A stretch of DNA of 44,929 nt from Acidobacteriota bacterium (GCA_020200135.1 JAIVJI010000080.1:13770-58698), one strand, 5' to 3'; shown: positions 25,997-35,920, counted from the stretch's first letter. Translations and numbers: made by a program. The notes: generated by a model not told the origin, from the sequence alone.

Positions 25997-26095
25997 CGTC
26001 GGGTCCCCTTCGTCTCCTGTGAAATTGTCTGTATCATAAACCATCGCGTACGACGCCGCACGGTTGACGGCGGCCGGGGCGCGCGCCGAACTTCT

Positions 26096-27418
26096 ATGAA
26101 CGAACAGGCCGAACAGCTCGCGTCGCAGTTGGCAGAGGCGCGCGCCGACACGCTCCGCATCTTCGATTTGGCTGACGAGGCCGAGCTGCAACGCAGCCCC
26201 GGCTTCGGCTACCGCCCCGTCATCTGGCACCTCGCGCACATCGGCGTCTTCGAGGGGTACTGGCTGCTGCAAAAGGCTCAGGGGCTGCCCGCGACCGACG
26301 ACGCCTACGAGCGCGTCTTCGACCCCATCCACACGCCGCGCGAGGAGTCGAAGAACCTGCCCACGCGGCGCGAGATGCAAGACTACTTGTCCCGCGTCCG
26401 CGACGCCTCGCTCGGATACCTCGCGGGCTTCGACTTCCGCGACGCGGACCCGCTCAAGTCGGGCGGCTACGTCTTCCGACTCGTCCTCGAACACGAGCGC
26501 CAGCATCAGGAGACCCTGCTCTACCTCTTACAACTGCTCGACCCGTCGAAGAAGACGCGGCCCGCGGGGCTGCCCCCGGAGGGCGACGCGCCGGAGCAGA
26601 GCCTCTGGCCCGACCCAGGGCTGTGGCCGCCCGGCGGGATGGCGGAGGTGCCCGCGGGGCCGTTCCGCGCGGGCGCGGGCGCGGGCGGCTTCGCCTACGA
26701 CAACGAACTGCCGTCGCGCGAGGTCTTCGTCCCGGCCTTCAAGATAGAGCGCTTGCTGACGAACAACGAGCGCTACGAGCACTTCGTCAACGAGGGCGGC
26801 TACGAGCGGCGCGAGTTCTGGAGCGACGAGGGCTGGGCGTGGCGCGAGCGCGAGGGGTGGGCGCACCCGCTCTACTGGCGGCGCGACGGCGCGGGCTGGC
26901 GCGAGCGGCGCATGTTCGGTGAGGGCGAGCTTTTGTGGTACCTCCCCGTGACGGGCGTGAGCTGGTACGAGGCCGAAGCCTTCGCGCGCTTCCGGGGCGC
27001 GCGCCTCCCGACCGAGGCCGAGTGGGAGAAGGCCGCCTCCTGGGACGAGTCGGCGGGCGCGAAGCGCCGCTTCGCGTGGGGCGACGACGCGCCCTCCGCC
27101 GGGCTGTGCAACTACGGCCTGCGCTTCTGGGGCACGACGCCCGTCGGGAGCTTCCCGCAGGGGGCCAGCCCTTACGGCTGCTACGACATGATGGGCAACG
27201 TCTGGGAGTGGACTTCCACGCCCTTCGAGGGCTACCCCGGCTTCGAGCCTTTCCCATACCCGGAGTACTCAGAGACCTGGTTCGACGGCGACCACCGTGT
27301 CCTCAAGGGCGGCTCGTGGGCTACCGGCGCCTCCGTGCTCCGCACATCCTTCCGCAACTTCTTCCGCCGCCACTTCCGCATCGCCTTCGCCGGCATCCGC
27401 CTCGCCGAAGACGCCTGA
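26096..27418 (+). CDS. egtB: Ergothioneine biosynthesis sulfoxide synthase EgtB
   Basis: This 440-residue protein joins an N-terminal DinB-like domain to a C-terminal FGE-sulfatase domain. The iron site is visible as HLAH (45-48) and EHERQHQE with His133, His137 and Glu139. The FGE part has VSWYEAEAFARFRGARLPTE, GNVWEWTSTPF and KGGSWATGASVLRTSFRN. It forms the C-S bond between hercynine and cysteine or gamma-glutamylcysteine using O2. An acidobacterial EgtB from Chloracidobacterium is known to prefer cysteine, so the nearby egtA makes the true thiol donor here an open question. No clear Shine-Dalgarno precedes the ATG. Confidence 0.93.
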   Translation: MNEQAEQLASQLAEARADTLRIFDLADEAELQRSPGFGYRPVIWHLAHIGVFEGYWLLQKAQGLPATDDAYERVFDPIHTPREESKNLPTRREMQDYLSRVRDASLGYLAGFDFRDADPLKSGGYVFRLVLEHERQHQETLLYLLQLLDPSKKTRPAGLPPEGDAPEQSLWPDPGLWPPGGMAEVPAGPFRAGAGAGGFAYDNELPSREVFVPAFKIERLLTNNERYEHFVNEGGYERREFWSDEGWAWREREGWAHPLYWRRDGAGWRERRMFGEGELLWYLPVTGVSWYEAEAFARFRGARLPTEAEWEKAASWDESAGAKRRFAWGDDAPSAGLCNYGLRFWGTTPVGSFPQGASPYGCYDMMGNVWEWTSTPFEGYPGFEPFPYPEYSETWFDGDHRVLKGGSWATGASVLRTSFRNFFRRHFRIAFAGIRLAEDA

Positions 27419-27572
27419 GTCGCGCGAGTGTGGCCAAAACCTCCACCCGCCGGCTAACGTCGGCCGGGGTCGCGGCGTCTATTTTCTCGTAAACATTAGG
27501 CGCGGCGGCGGCGTATTAGAGGCGAGCCGGGTCACGCCTCGTTCGCGTTAATCAGCAAAAAGAGCCTTTTCT

Positions 27573-28817
27573 ATGAAGACGATTTACACCTTCTACACCG
27601 ACGCCGCGCGCATCGCGCTCCAGTCCATCTTCGCGCACAAGCTGCGGGCGTTCCTCACGCTCATCGGCATCATCATCGGCGTCGCCTCGGTGGTCATCGT
27701 CGGCGCGGCCATCTCGGGGCTCAACACCTACGTGATGGAGAAGGTGACGGCGATTCTGGGGACGAACCACTTCATGATCGCGCGCACGGCGCACCACGGC
27801 GAGCTCACCGAGGATCAGTGGGAGAAGATGAACCGCCGCAACAAGAATCTGGAGCTGGAGGACTACGAGTGGGTGCGGGACAACTGCGTGGCCTGCCAGG
27901 AGGTCGGCGCGCAGCTCCAGAACCGCGTTGACCTCAAGCAGAACGGCGAGGAGCTGTTCGGCGTCGGCGTCCAGGGCTGCACCCCCAACATGCAGTCCAT
28001 CGAGGACAAGACCATCGCCGACGGCCGCTTCTTCCTCCAGCAGGAGTACGAGACCGCCGCGATGGTCGTCGTCATCGGCGACGAGGTGAAGGAGAAGTTC
28101 TTCCCCGGACAGGACCCCATCGGCAAGACGGTCAGCGTGCGCGGGCTCCCGATGACGGTCGTCGGCGTCGAGGAGAAGCGCGGCTCGATGATGGGCCAGT
28201 CGCTCGACAAGCACCTCTACCTGCCGCTCACCGCCTACCGCAAAATCTTCGGGGGCCGGCAGAGCCTCCAGATTCACGGCAAGGCCGAGTCGCGCGAGAA
28301 GTTCCAGGCGGCCATCGAGGACGCGCGCACCGCGCTCAGGAACAAGCACAAGCTGAAGGGGAACGAGGAGGACGACTTCGGGCTCGTCAACACGGGCGAC
28401 CTCGCGGGCGAGGTCGACTCGCTGACGAGCGGCATCGCGGCGGTGGTCGTCCCCATCACCGCCATCTCGCTCGTCGTCGGCGGCATCGTCGTCATGAACA
28501 TCATGCTCGTCTCGGTGACCGAGCGCACCTTCGAGATCGGGCTCCGCAAGGCGCTCGGCGCGACGCGCAAGCAGATGCTCCTCCAGTTCCTCATCGAGTC
28601 GTCGTTCCTGACGACGTGCGGCGGCATCCTCGGCTTCCTGCTGGCGGTCGGGCTGACCGGGCTCATCTCGGTGCTCACGGGCTGGACGATGACGGTGACG
28701 TTCGTCTACGTCATCCTCGCCGTCGGCGTCTCCGGCGTCATCGGGATGGTCGCGGGCATCTACCCGGCCTTCAAGGCGGCGCGCCTCGACCCCATCGTCG
28801 CGCTGGCGAGGAAGTAA
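27573..28817 (+). CDS. ABC transporter permease, MacB/FtsX type (first of pair)
   Basis: This 414-residue protein has an N-terminal helix ([20 protein letters not shown]), a periplasmic MacB_PCD domain (about 45-270) and three C-terminal helices with the FtsX core ([20 protein letters not shown]). It ends with [12 protein letters not shown], the usual MacB-type tail. Such permeases are mechanotransmission or efflux/lipoprotein-transport subunits that require an ATPase. None is adjacent. It is followed after 4 nt by a second permease, so they probably form a heterodimer. Confidence 0.9.
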   Translation: MKTIYTFYTDAARIALQSIFAHKLRAFLTLIGIIIGVASVVIVGAAISGLNTYVMEKVTAILGTNHFMIARTAHHGELTEDQWEKMNRRNKNLELEDYEWVRDNCVACQEVGAQLQNRVDLKQNGEELFGVGVQGCTPNMQSIEDKTIADGRFFLQQEYETAAMVVVIGDEVKEKFFPGQDPIGKTVSVRGLPMTVVGVEEKRGSMMGQSLDKHLYLPLTAYRKIFGGRQSLQIHGKAESREKFQAAIEDARTALRNKHKLKGNEEDDFGLVNTGDLAGEVDSLTSGIAAVVVPITAISLVVGGIVVMNIMLVSVTERTFEIGLRKALGATRKQMLLQFLIESSFLTTCGGILGFLLAVGLTGLISVLTGWTMTVTFVYVILAVGVSGVIGMVAGIYPAFKAARLDPIVALARK

Positions 28818-28821
28818 AGCT

Positions 28822-30084
28822 ATGAAGTTACGAGTACCGAAGTTCGTCCCCGTCGAAATCTTCCGCATGGCGCTCGACAGCTTGCGGGCGCACAAGTTCC
28901 GCAGCTTCCTGACGGTCTTGGGGATCGTCATCGGCGTGGCGGTCGTCATCGTCATCGCCTCGCTGCTGACGGGCGTGCGCCAGTCCATCGTCCGGGTCGT
29001 CGAGGAGTTCGGCACCAACAACATCTACGCCTTCCACCTCTCGACGGGGCCCTCCTTAGGCCCGCGCGACGCCTCCGAGCGGCAGCGCAAGCCGCTGACG
29101 GCCGAGGACGGCGAGGCCGTCGCGCGCTCGTGCCCGGCCGTCGACATCGTCGCGCCCGACCTCTTCGTCTCGTGGAGGGATTCGACCATCACCTACAAGG
29201 GGACGACCTACAAGCGCGGCGGCGTCGAGGGCGTGACGCCCGGCTACGCCGAAGCCACCAACGTCTCCGTCCGCTCGGGCCGCTTCCTCTCGGAGGCCGA
29301 CGACCGCGAGCGCCGCAACGTGATGGTCATCGGCGTCAACGTCGTCGAGGCGCTCTTCCCCGGCCGCGAGGAGATGGCCGTCGGCGCCGAGGTCAAGCTC
29401 GGCGGCCGACCCTTCGAGATCATCGGCGTGCTGGAGAAGCGCAAGAACGCCATCTTCGGCGAGAACGACGAGGACAACGCGATCTACATCCCCTTCCGCA
29501 CGGCGCGCGAGGTCTCGCCCAACAGCGAGTACATGATGCTCGTCATCCGCGCCCGCTCGGGGCAGCTCCGGGAGGCGCTCGACCAGGTCGAGGAGGTGCT
29601 GCGCCGCCGCCGCGGCGTCAAGTTCGACCAGCCGAACAACTTCGACCTCGGCACCGCCGACCGCATGGTCTCGCAGTTCGACAGCATCACGGCGATGATC
29701 GGCATCTTCGGCATCGCCATCTCCTCGGTCGGCCTGCTGGTCGGCGGCATCGGCGTGATGAACATCATGCTCGTCTCGGTGACCGAGCGGACGCAGGAGA
29801 TCGGCGTCCGCAAGGCGCTCGGCGCGCGCCGCCGCGACATCGTCCGCCAGTTCCTCTACGAGGCGATGACCTTGACGGCGATGGGCGGCATCATCGGCGT
29901 CATCGGCGCCGTCGCCATCAGCAAGCTCATCGCCTTCCTGCTGCCCGCGCTCCCGGCGGCCGTCCCCGCCTGGGCGGTCATCGCCGGGCTCGTCGTCTCC
30001 GTCTTCGTCGGCCTCGTCTTCGGCGTCCTGCCCGCCCGCAAGGCTTCGCGCCTCGACCCGATAGAGTGCCTGCGGTACGAGTGA
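28822..30084 (+). CDS. ABC transporter permease, MacB/FtsX type (second of pair)
   Basis: The 420-residue protein has the same layout as its neighbour: helix FLTVLGIVIGVAVVIVIASL, periplasmic domain, and the FtsX core [20 protein letters not shown] with the tail ASRLDPIECLRYE. The TVLGIVIGV and [12 protein letters not shown] blocks place it in the MacB family, close to but clearly distinct from the first copy. No fused ATPase and no MacA-like adaptor are present. A terminator cassette follows immediately. Confidence 0.9.
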   Translation: MKLRVPKFVPVEIFRMALDSLRAHKFRSFLTVLGIVIGVAVVIVIASLLTGVRQSIVRVVEEFGTNNIYAFHLSTGPSLGPRDASERQRKPLTAEDGEAVARSCPAVDIVAPDLFVSWRDSTITYKGTTYKRGGVEGVTPGYAEATNVSVRSGRFLSEADDRERRNVMVIGVNVVEALFPGREEMAVGAEVKLGGRPFEIIGVLEKRKNAIFGENDEDNAIYIPFRTAREVSPNSEYMMLVIRARSGQLREALDQVEEVLRRRRGVKFDQPNNFDLGTADRMVSQFDSITAMIGIFGIAISSVGLLVGGIGVMNIMLVSVTERTQEIGVRKALGARRRDIVRQFLYEAMTLTAMGGIIGVIGAVAISKLIAFLLPALPAAVPAWAVIAGLVVSVFVGLVFGVLPARKASRLDPIECLRYE

Positions 30085-30090
30085 TGAAGA

Positions 30091-30188
30091 CAGTAGACAG
30101 TAGCCAGTAGAAAGAAAGGCGGCGTGTTCGGCTTCTAACCGAGATGCGCCGCCTTCGCCTTTCCTACCGACTACCGACTACTGTCTAC
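30091..30188. repeat. CAGTAG heptad cassette with inner terminator, copy 3
   Basis: The left arm is 30091-30110 and the right arm (30164-30188) has CTACCGA, CTACCGA and CTACTGT units. The inner stem pairs AGGCGGCG (30117-30124) with CGCCGCCT and continues through TTCGG/CCGAG. The convergent DUF885 gene takes its TAG stop (30185-30187) from the right arm. Confidence 0.8.
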
Positions 30189-32147
30189 TTCTTCTGTATC
30201 GCGCGCAGCAGCTCCTCGCGGAAGTAGCCGGCGGGGATGGTGCCCTGGCGCATGAAGAGGAGGTGGAACTCTTTGGGCGAGAACTTGTCGCCGAGGAGTT
30301 TGGAAGCCTCCGCGCGCAGCGCGAAGATTTGGTCCTTGCCGAGGCGGTAGGTGATGGCCTGCGTGGGCCACTTCGAGTAGCGGTAGATGGCGCGCCACGC
30401 CGCGTCGCAGCTCGCGGTCTTCGAGGCGGACTTGTCCGGGTCGGCGCACTTGCCGGGCTGGAAGTCTACGACCTCGGAGAAGAGGTCGACGGCCTCGTCG
30501 AACGTCATGCGGCCCGTGTGAATCCCCGTGTCGACTCTCACGCGCAGGTCGCGGTAGAGCTTGCCCTGCAACTGGTAGAGTCGCTCCTCGGGCGTGTAGA
30601 AGCCCTCGGGCGCGCCCGGCGCGGCCTCGGCCATCAGCGCCTCCGAGTAGAGCCCCCAACCCTCGCCCGCCATCGAGTCCTCCCACATCGACGAGGAGTC
30701 TTCGACCGCGCCGGGCGTCAGCCACCGCACGCCCGCGATGTCCGAGCGAAACTGCGTCATCACCTTGTAGTGCCAGTCGTGGCCGGGGAAGCCTTCGTGA
30801 GCCGCGAGGTCCGCGAGCGCCGCGCGGTTGTTCTCCTTCAAGACCGCCGGGTCGTTCGTCCCCGACGTGGTGACGTAGAAGCGCCCCACCCCGCTCTGCT
30901 TGAAGGGCGGCGCGGGGTAGTAGGCCGCGCCGTCGATGGAGGCGCGCAAGGGGGGCGGCGTCTCGACCACGTCGAGCTTGTAGTCGGCCGGCACGTCGAA
31001 GACGCCGGTCTTGCGCGCGTACTCCACGAGGCGGACGCCCGCCTGCCTGTACCACTCGACCATCTCGGCGTCGGTCTTCGGCGAGTCCTTGCCCAGCTCG
31101 TCGAAGACGGCGCGGACGGCCTGCGCCCCGTCCGCGGGCAGCGTCACCCCGCGCTTCTGCCCTATCTGCCGGGCGAGTTCGACCATCTGCCGGCGCGTGT
31201 CCTCGACTATCGGCCAGGACTCGTCGAAGAGTTTGGCGGCGGTCGTGTCCATGCGCAGGTTGTTCCTGACGGCCCAGTTGTACTCCTCCTCGCCGAAGGC
31301 GTAGCGGTCGGCGGCGAACTGCTGCTTGGGCCTGAGCCCGTCGGGCGCGGCGGGGTCGGCGTCGAAGAAGGTACGCCTGTTTGAGCTGCGCGAGCATCTG
31401 CCCGCTGGCCTCGCCCGCCGCGAGCCGCTCCTCGGCGACCTTCTGGAGCGTCGGGGCCTCGGGCTTTTTGGGGTCGGGCTCGCCGAAGTAGGCGGCGTTG
31501 GCCTCGGCGCTCTTCACGCCGTCGCGCAGGAGCATCCGGTGGTCGGCCGTGTTGCCCGACTTGACGCCCGCCTCGAGCTGCTGCCGCGCCACGTCGAGGA
31601 AGCGCGGGATGTCCGCGACGCGCCGCGTCAGCAGACGCCACTCGTCGGGCGTGCCGTAAGATTTCTCGCCGGTCTTGGTCATGCCCTGGAGCAGCCAGTC
31701 GATGCCGCGGAAGGGGTCTGAGACGTACGTGTCGACGGCGCGCTCGTGATACCGGCGCGTCTGGTGCTGGCGCAGGAGGAAGGCTATCTGCGCGAGCGCC
31801 ACGTCGCGGTCGATGCGGCGCGCGGGCGAGAGCCCGGCGGGGTCTACCGCCTGGAAAGCCTTCTGCGAGTCGGCCAGCCAGCGGTCTTCTTCGGCGAGCG
31901 CGGCCGGCGAGTGGTCGCGCAGCCGGCCCTCCACTTCGCCCAGCGACTGGTCGATTCCCGACCCGCCGAGGTACGTGTTGACCGTCGGGTTGCGGCGCAG
32001 GAACTCGACGACGTACCTGTCGTGGACCGTCTTGAACGCGGCGTCGCCGCCGCCGCCCGGCGTCGCGGCCGGGGCGGTGTTCTGCGTCTGCTGCTGCACG
32101 CACGCGCCGGCCAGAAGGGCGGCCAGGAGCAGGAGTATTTTTTTCAT
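30185..32147 (-). pseudogene. DUF885 lipoprotein-like hydrolase gene interrupted by a frameshift
   Basis: The N-terminal frame starts at the ATG at 32147 with a lipoprotein-like signal (LLLLAALLAGAC) and runs to SGQMLAQLKQA. The C-terminal frame carries RRTFFDADPAAPDG and continues in frame to 30185, including AAHEGFPGHDWHYKVM, the HExxH-like block of the family, and GEGWGLYSEALM. The two halves are out of register near 31366-31375, and roughly 15-20 residues may also be missing. An ATG at 31252 could start a 355-residue product holding the putative catalytic region. DUF885 proteins are presumed metallopeptidases. Sequencing error is possible. Confidence 0.75.
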
Positions 32148-32259
32148 CTCTTCGTCTCTCGGGTGTGACTGGTTCAAAGCTCGGTTCGGGGAGTGTGGTC
32201 GGATTACGCGCCGAGCTTAACGCCGCGCGCGCGGCGGCCGCAAGGCGAAGCGCCGACGC

Positions 32260-32289
32260 TTGTTCGGCCTCTCGCCAATCCGCTACACT
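32260..32289 (+). promoter_or_regulatory. Promoter for the 86-residue protein gene
   Basis: TTGTTC at 32260-32265 and TACACT at 32284-32289 are separated by 18 bp. The TTG start codon lies about 40 nt downstream with GGAAGAG before it. Confidence 0.5.
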
Positions 32290-32329
32290 GGCCTCGACTT
32301 TCAACACACCCGGACGACGGAAGAGCCAT

Positions 32330-32590
32330 TTGACGAGCGAACTGAACGAGCGGCGCTGGGCCGTTTTGAGCGAGTACGGTCGCGAGGAGTCGGGGCTGAG
32401 CTACGAGGACGCGTCGCGCCTCGTCGCGCGCCTGCGCGCCGAGCGCGTGAGCGGCCTCTGCGTCATCACGGACGCGGCCGCCTCGCACCTCCCGGAGGCG
32501 AAGAGGCCGGCGGGGAAGTCTCCGCCGGGTAACTCGACGGCCGCGAGCGCCGCGCCGAAGCCGCGCCGGAGCAGGAAGAAGGCTTCCTGA
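32330..32590 (+). CDS. Small basic-tailed protein of unknown function
   Basis: This 86-residue protein begins at a TTG preceded by ACGGAAGAG. The first half looks like two helices (RRWAVLSEYGREESG, SYEDASRLVARLRAE) and a strand VSGLCVITD. The tail from about residue 55 is Pro/Ala/Lys-rich and strongly basic (PKPRRSRKKAS), suggesting nucleic acid or surface binding. The frame stays open upstream to 32165 across the promoter, so the shorter start was chosen. I do not recognise the family. Confidence 0.5.
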   Translation: MTSELNERRWAVLSEYGREESGLSYEDASRLVARLRAERVSGLCVITDAAASHLPEAKRPAGKSPPGNSTAASAAPKPRRSRKKAS

Positions 32591-32624
32591 ACGAAGCGCC
32601 CGAATCTCTCGTCGGATTCACGCC

Positions 32625-33983
32625 GTGCGCGCATCCTCTAAAGCTGCACTTCTGTTCGTAGCCCTCGCCGTCGTCATACTCTCGCCCTTCGCCGCCGGCG
32701 CCTTCGACGGCCTTGCTTACGCCGCCGCCTGCATCGCGCTCCTCGTCTTCGCCGCTTACGCCTTCGGCCGCCCGGGCGGGCGCGCGTCGAGACGCGTCTC
32801 GCTCGTCCTGGTCTCGGCCTGCTTGGGCGTGACGCTCTTCGACCTCGCGGCGCGCCCCGCGCTCCTCCACCTCTACGGGGTCAGACCCGCTGACCGTTAC
32901 ATACGCCGCTGGCCGACGCTGCCGCTGCTCCAGCGCTACGAGGCCGGTGTGAATTTCGAGGGGGAGACTTACGGCGACCTCGCGGCCGTCTCGGGGCGCG
33001 GCGACTGGCGCGAGCGGCGTCGAATCAGGTTCGTCACCGACGAGTACGGCTTCAGGAACGAGCCGCGCGGCGACGACGCCCGCCCGCTCGACCTCGTCTT
33101 GCTCGGCGACTCGTTCGGCGTCGCCGCCGGGACGAGCCAGGAGGAGACGCTGGGCGGCGTGCTCGCGCGCGAATACGGCCTCGCCGTCTACAACCTTTCC
33201 GTCTCAAGGGAGAATCCGCGGCAGCAGTACGCCAACCTCCTGCTCGAAGGGGGGAGGCTGAACACGCGCGAAGACGCCCTCGTCCTCTGGCTCATCTTCC
33301 CCGGCAACGACCTCGACGAGCCCTACCACGCGGAGCTTGAAGACCCGCGACCCGAAGCGCCCGGACTGCTGACAAGACTCGGCGTCGGCGTCGGCGATTT
33401 CAGGTCGCGCTCGCCCGTGCGCACGCTCCTTTCGCGCGGCGGGGCCGGGCGGGTCATCGAGAGGAAACTCCCCGACGGACGCCCCGTGCTTTTCGACGAG
33501 ACCTACGCGCGGCGCAGGGGTCGCACGGCGGAAGACGTACTGCGACACCCGAACTTTGAGAGTCTGAAGCGGACGCTGGGCTTGATGGAGAGGCTGGCCG
33601 GCCAGAGGCGTCTGCGTGTGGCCGTGGCGCTCGTGCCGAGCAAGGAGGAGGCCTACTCGTGGGTGCTCGACGGCGCGCCCCCGTGGTCTTCGGGCGCGGG
33701 GCCGTCGGGCGCATCCGTCGTGCTGCGCGGTCTGTGCGAGCGGCACGGCTTCCGTTTTCTCGACCTGAGGCCGGCGCTCGTGGAAGCCGCGCGCGCCGCC
33801 TACGAGAAGTCCGGCGCGCTGCTCTGGTGGCGCGACGACACGCACTGGAACGGCGAAGGGCAGCGCGTCGCCGCGTCGGCCGTCCACGCGAACCTCCTGC
33901 GCGAAGCCCCGCACGGCCCGAACGCTCAGACGGCCCCGCCCACGCTCTCTACCTCCCGCGAGACGAGAGGCACGAGGCGATGA
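32625..33983 (+). CDS. Membrane-anchored SGNH hydrolase-like protein (AlgJ/AlgX-like)
   Basis: The 452-residue protein has three N-terminal hydrophobic helices (residues 5-70) and an extracytoplasmic SGNH domain. The GDS block is LVLLGDSFGVAAG (near residues 160-172), followed by FPGNDLDEP as a possible GxND block, and the C-terminal catalytic pair is WWRDDTHWNGEG. This pattern fits polysaccharide O-acetylation proteins. The GTG start lacks a strong ribosome site. The last 35 bp overlap the convergent reductase gene, and the final 20 residues are low-complexity. Confidence 0.75.
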   Translation: MRASSKAALLFVALAVVILSPFAAGAFDGLAYAAACIALLVFAAYAFGRPGGRASRRVSLVLVSACLGVTLFDLAARPALLHLYGVRPADRYIRRWPTLPLLQRYEAGVNFEGETYGDLAAVSGRGDWRERRRIRFVTDEYGFRNEPRGDDARPLDLVLLGDSFGVAAGTSQEETLGGVLAREYGLAVYNLSVSRENPRQQYANLLLEGGRLNTREDALVLWLIFPGNDLDEPYHAELEDPRPEAPGLLTRLGVGVGDFRSRSPVRTLLSRGGAGRVIERKLPDGRPVLFDETYARRRGRTAEDVLRHPNFESLKRTLGLMERLAGQRRLRVAVALVPSKEEAYSWVLDGAPPWSSGAGPSGASVVLRGLCERHGFRFLDLRPALVEAARAAYEKSGALLWWRDDTHWNGEGQRVAASAVHANLLREAPHGPNAQTAPPTLSTSRETRGTRR

Positions 33984-34869
33984 CCTTGGCGGCGGTCGCG
34001 CCCGCCCCGCAGGCGCCGCTGATGGTCGGCGCGAGCGGGTTCGACACGTCGCCGACGGCGAAGACCATCTCGGCGCTCGTCTCCTGCTCGCCCGTCACGA
34101 CGACGTAGCCGCGCTCGTCCGTGTGCAGTTGGTCGCGGAACAGTTCGGTGTTCGGTTCGACGCCGACGCGCACCAGCACGCCGCGCACCGCCATCCTCAT
34201 CGGCTTCAGGGCGCCCGCGCGCAGTATCTCCGCCGACTCGACGCGTTCGCCGCCGAGAATCCTTTCGAGCGTCGTCTCGGTGAAGACCGTGACGCGGTGC
34301 TCGCCCCGCAGGCGCTCGGCGAACTCGGGGCGCGCGCCGAGGCGCGGGCCGCGGTGGACGAGCGTGACGGTCGCGCAAGTATCCGCCAGCAGCAGCGCGT
34401 TCTCGGCGGCCGCGTCGCCGCCGCCGACGACGAGCACGTCCTCGCCCGCCACGCTTTCGCGTTCGAGCCGGCCCGATTCGAGCACGCCGCGCCCGGCGAA
34501 CTCCGACTCGCCGGGGACGCCCAGGCGCCTGCGCCGCACGCCCGTCGCGATGACGAGCGCGATCGACTGCAACTCCTCGCCGCTCCGCAGCCGGACGCGC
34601 TTCGCCTTCAAGTCGACGCTCTCAATCTCGGCCTCGGTCCAAAGGTCGAACTCTTTATCCTCAACCTGCGCGGCGAACACGTCGCGCAGCTCGCGCCCGT
34701 TCGCCGCGCGCGCGCCGAGGTAGTTCTCGACCGGGTTGTGGACGCGCAGCAACTGCCCGCCGACCTCCGCCGCCTGCTCGACGACGAGCGTGTCCAGCCC
34801 CAACTCGTCGCACCACAGCGCCGCCGAGAGCCCCGCCGGCCCCGCGCCGATGATGATGACGTCGTGCAT
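33949..34869 (-). CDS. TrxR-fold NAD(P)/FAD oxidoreductase without CxxC (ferredoxin reductase-like)
   Basis: The 306-residue flavoprotein has the FAD site VIIIGAGPAGLSAALW (residues 4-19) and the NAD(P) site VLVVGGGDAAAENALLL. The C-terminal FAD motif is VFAVGDVSNPLAPT. The thioredoxin reductase CxxC expected between the two dinucleotide sites is replaced by ESGRLERESVAGED. This matches TrxR-like ferredoxin-NADP reductases rather than thioredoxin reductases. A [2Fe-2S] ferredoxin is encoded two genes upstream in the same operon and is the obvious partner. The ATG lies 22 nt after the DUF6687-like gene. Confidence 0.88.
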   Translation of the reverse strand: MHDVIIIGAGPAGLSAALWCDELGLDTLVVEQAAEVGGQLLRVHNPVENYLGARAANGRELRDVFAAQVEDKEFDLWTEAEIESVDLKAKRVRLRSGEELQSIALVIATGVRRRRLGVPGESEFAGRGVLESGRLERESVAGEDVLVVGGGDAAAENALLLADTCATVTLVHRGPRLGARPEFAERLRGEHRVTVFTETTLERILGGERVESAEILRAGALKPMRMAVRGVLVRVGVEPNTELFRDQLHTDERGYVVVTGEQETSAEMVFAVGDVSNPLAPTISGACGAGATAAKVIASCLSSRGR

Positions 34870-34890
34870 AAGGTGTGGCCGCGCGACGCG

Positions 34891-35907
34891 CTAGGCCGTG
34901 AGCGCCGCCGCCTGCCCCCTGAGCGTCTCGCGAAGCTCGGCGGCGACCTCTCCGGGGCGCAGGCGCGAGGCGGAAGGCCGCCCGCCCGCGTCGAGGAACT
35001 TGACCGCCGAGGTCAGCTCGCTCCTGTCGGGCTTCCACGAGCCGCCGCCCGCGCCCTCCAGCTCGTTCAGCCTCTCGACGAGCGGCGCGAGGTCGCGGCG
35101 CGCGACGCGTGGGCGCGTGTAGGTGACGGCCCAACAGTAGTACGGGTAATCGATGCGGTAGCTCCAGCCGCCGCCCGCGGGCGTGGCGACGAGAAAGACT
35201 TCGCCGCGCGCGTTGTGCGCGACGGCCGTGTAGGGTGTCGCGTGCCGCGCGGGGTCGAACCCGCCCGCCCCGTAGAGGTCGGGCGCGAGCGTCACCAGCG
35301 AGAGGCGCGACTCGGCGTCCTCCTCGACGCGCGAATTCCCGCGCGCAAAACTATCGAGTCCCCTCTCAATCTCCGCCCAGCCCTCGCGCCACAGCGGCTC
35401 GTACTCGTCCGTGCGCGTCAGCACGCGCTCGACTTCAGGCAGCACAAGTTCGTATGCGCGCCGCTCGTCAACCCTCTCGCTGCCCGCGAGGTGTTCGACG
35501 AGCGGCGAGTTGACGCCGGGGACGAAGGGGTTGTCGCCGCCCTGTAGCAGGACGGAGACGCGCACCGCGCGCTCGTTGGGGAACTCGGAGAAGTCGCCCG
35601 CCTCCGCCGCCGACACCAGCTCGTCCCTCAAATCAAGAGCGCGCTCGCCGTTGAGCACCGTCCAGACCGAGAGCACGCCGTCGGCGTCGAAGTGGTTGTT
35701 GGTGACTACTCGGACGCCGCGCGCCCACTCCCCGCGGCGGGGCCACGCGACGAAGTTGAGCGCGATCTCGGTCGAGGTGTCGGCGCGCAGCTCCTCGGGC
35801 GTCGTGTTCCCCTCCCAGTGCGAGAGGTGCAGCGCGTCGTCCACCGTCCCGTCCACCGAGAGCAGCGGCGCCCCGGCCAGCCCGTCGTGGTAGAACTCGA
35901 ATCTCAC
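34891..35907 (-). CDS. DUF6687-like protein with DHH-like motif
   Basis: This 338-residue soluble protein has a GTG start with AAAGGAG ahead. An N-terminal VTNNHFDADGVLSVW (about residues 67-81) resembles the DHH-phosphoesterase metal motif. Other blocks are WEGNTTPEELRADTS, SYRIDYPYYCWAVTYTRPRV and SELTSAVKFLD near the C-terminus. I associate it with DUF6687, a family of unknown function. It sits between ferredoxin and reductase genes with gaps of 13 and 21 nt, so it is likely part of the same redox process, perhaps as the terminal enzyme. Confidence 0.7.
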   Translation of the reverse strand: MRFEFYHDGLAGAPLLSVDGTVDDALHLSHWEGNTTPEELRADTSTEIALNFVAWPRRGEWARGVRVVTNNHFDADGVLSVWTVLNGERALDLRDELVSAAEAGDFSEFPNERAVRVSVLLQGGDNPFVPGVNSPLVEHLAGSERVDERRAYELVLPEVERVLTRTDEYEPLWREGWAEIERGLDSFARGNSRVEEDAESRLSLVTLAPDLYGAGGFDPARHATPYTAVAHNARGEVFLVATPAGGGWSYRIDYPYYCWAVTYTRPRVARRDLAPLVERLNELEGAGGGSWKPDRSELTSAVKFLDAGGRPSASRLRPGEVAAELRETLRGQAAALTA

Positions 35908-35920
35908 GGGGGTACTCCTT

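Noticed and set aside
24914..26095. Long in-frame extension before EgtB
   Set aside because: It is antisense to egtD and shows no EgtB-like residues; the ATG at 26096 begins the DinB-like domain.
34025..34060. GGTTCGA sequence reminiscent of a tRNA T-loop
   Set aside because: It is within the reductase coding sequence, and no acceptor or anticodon stem can be formed around it.
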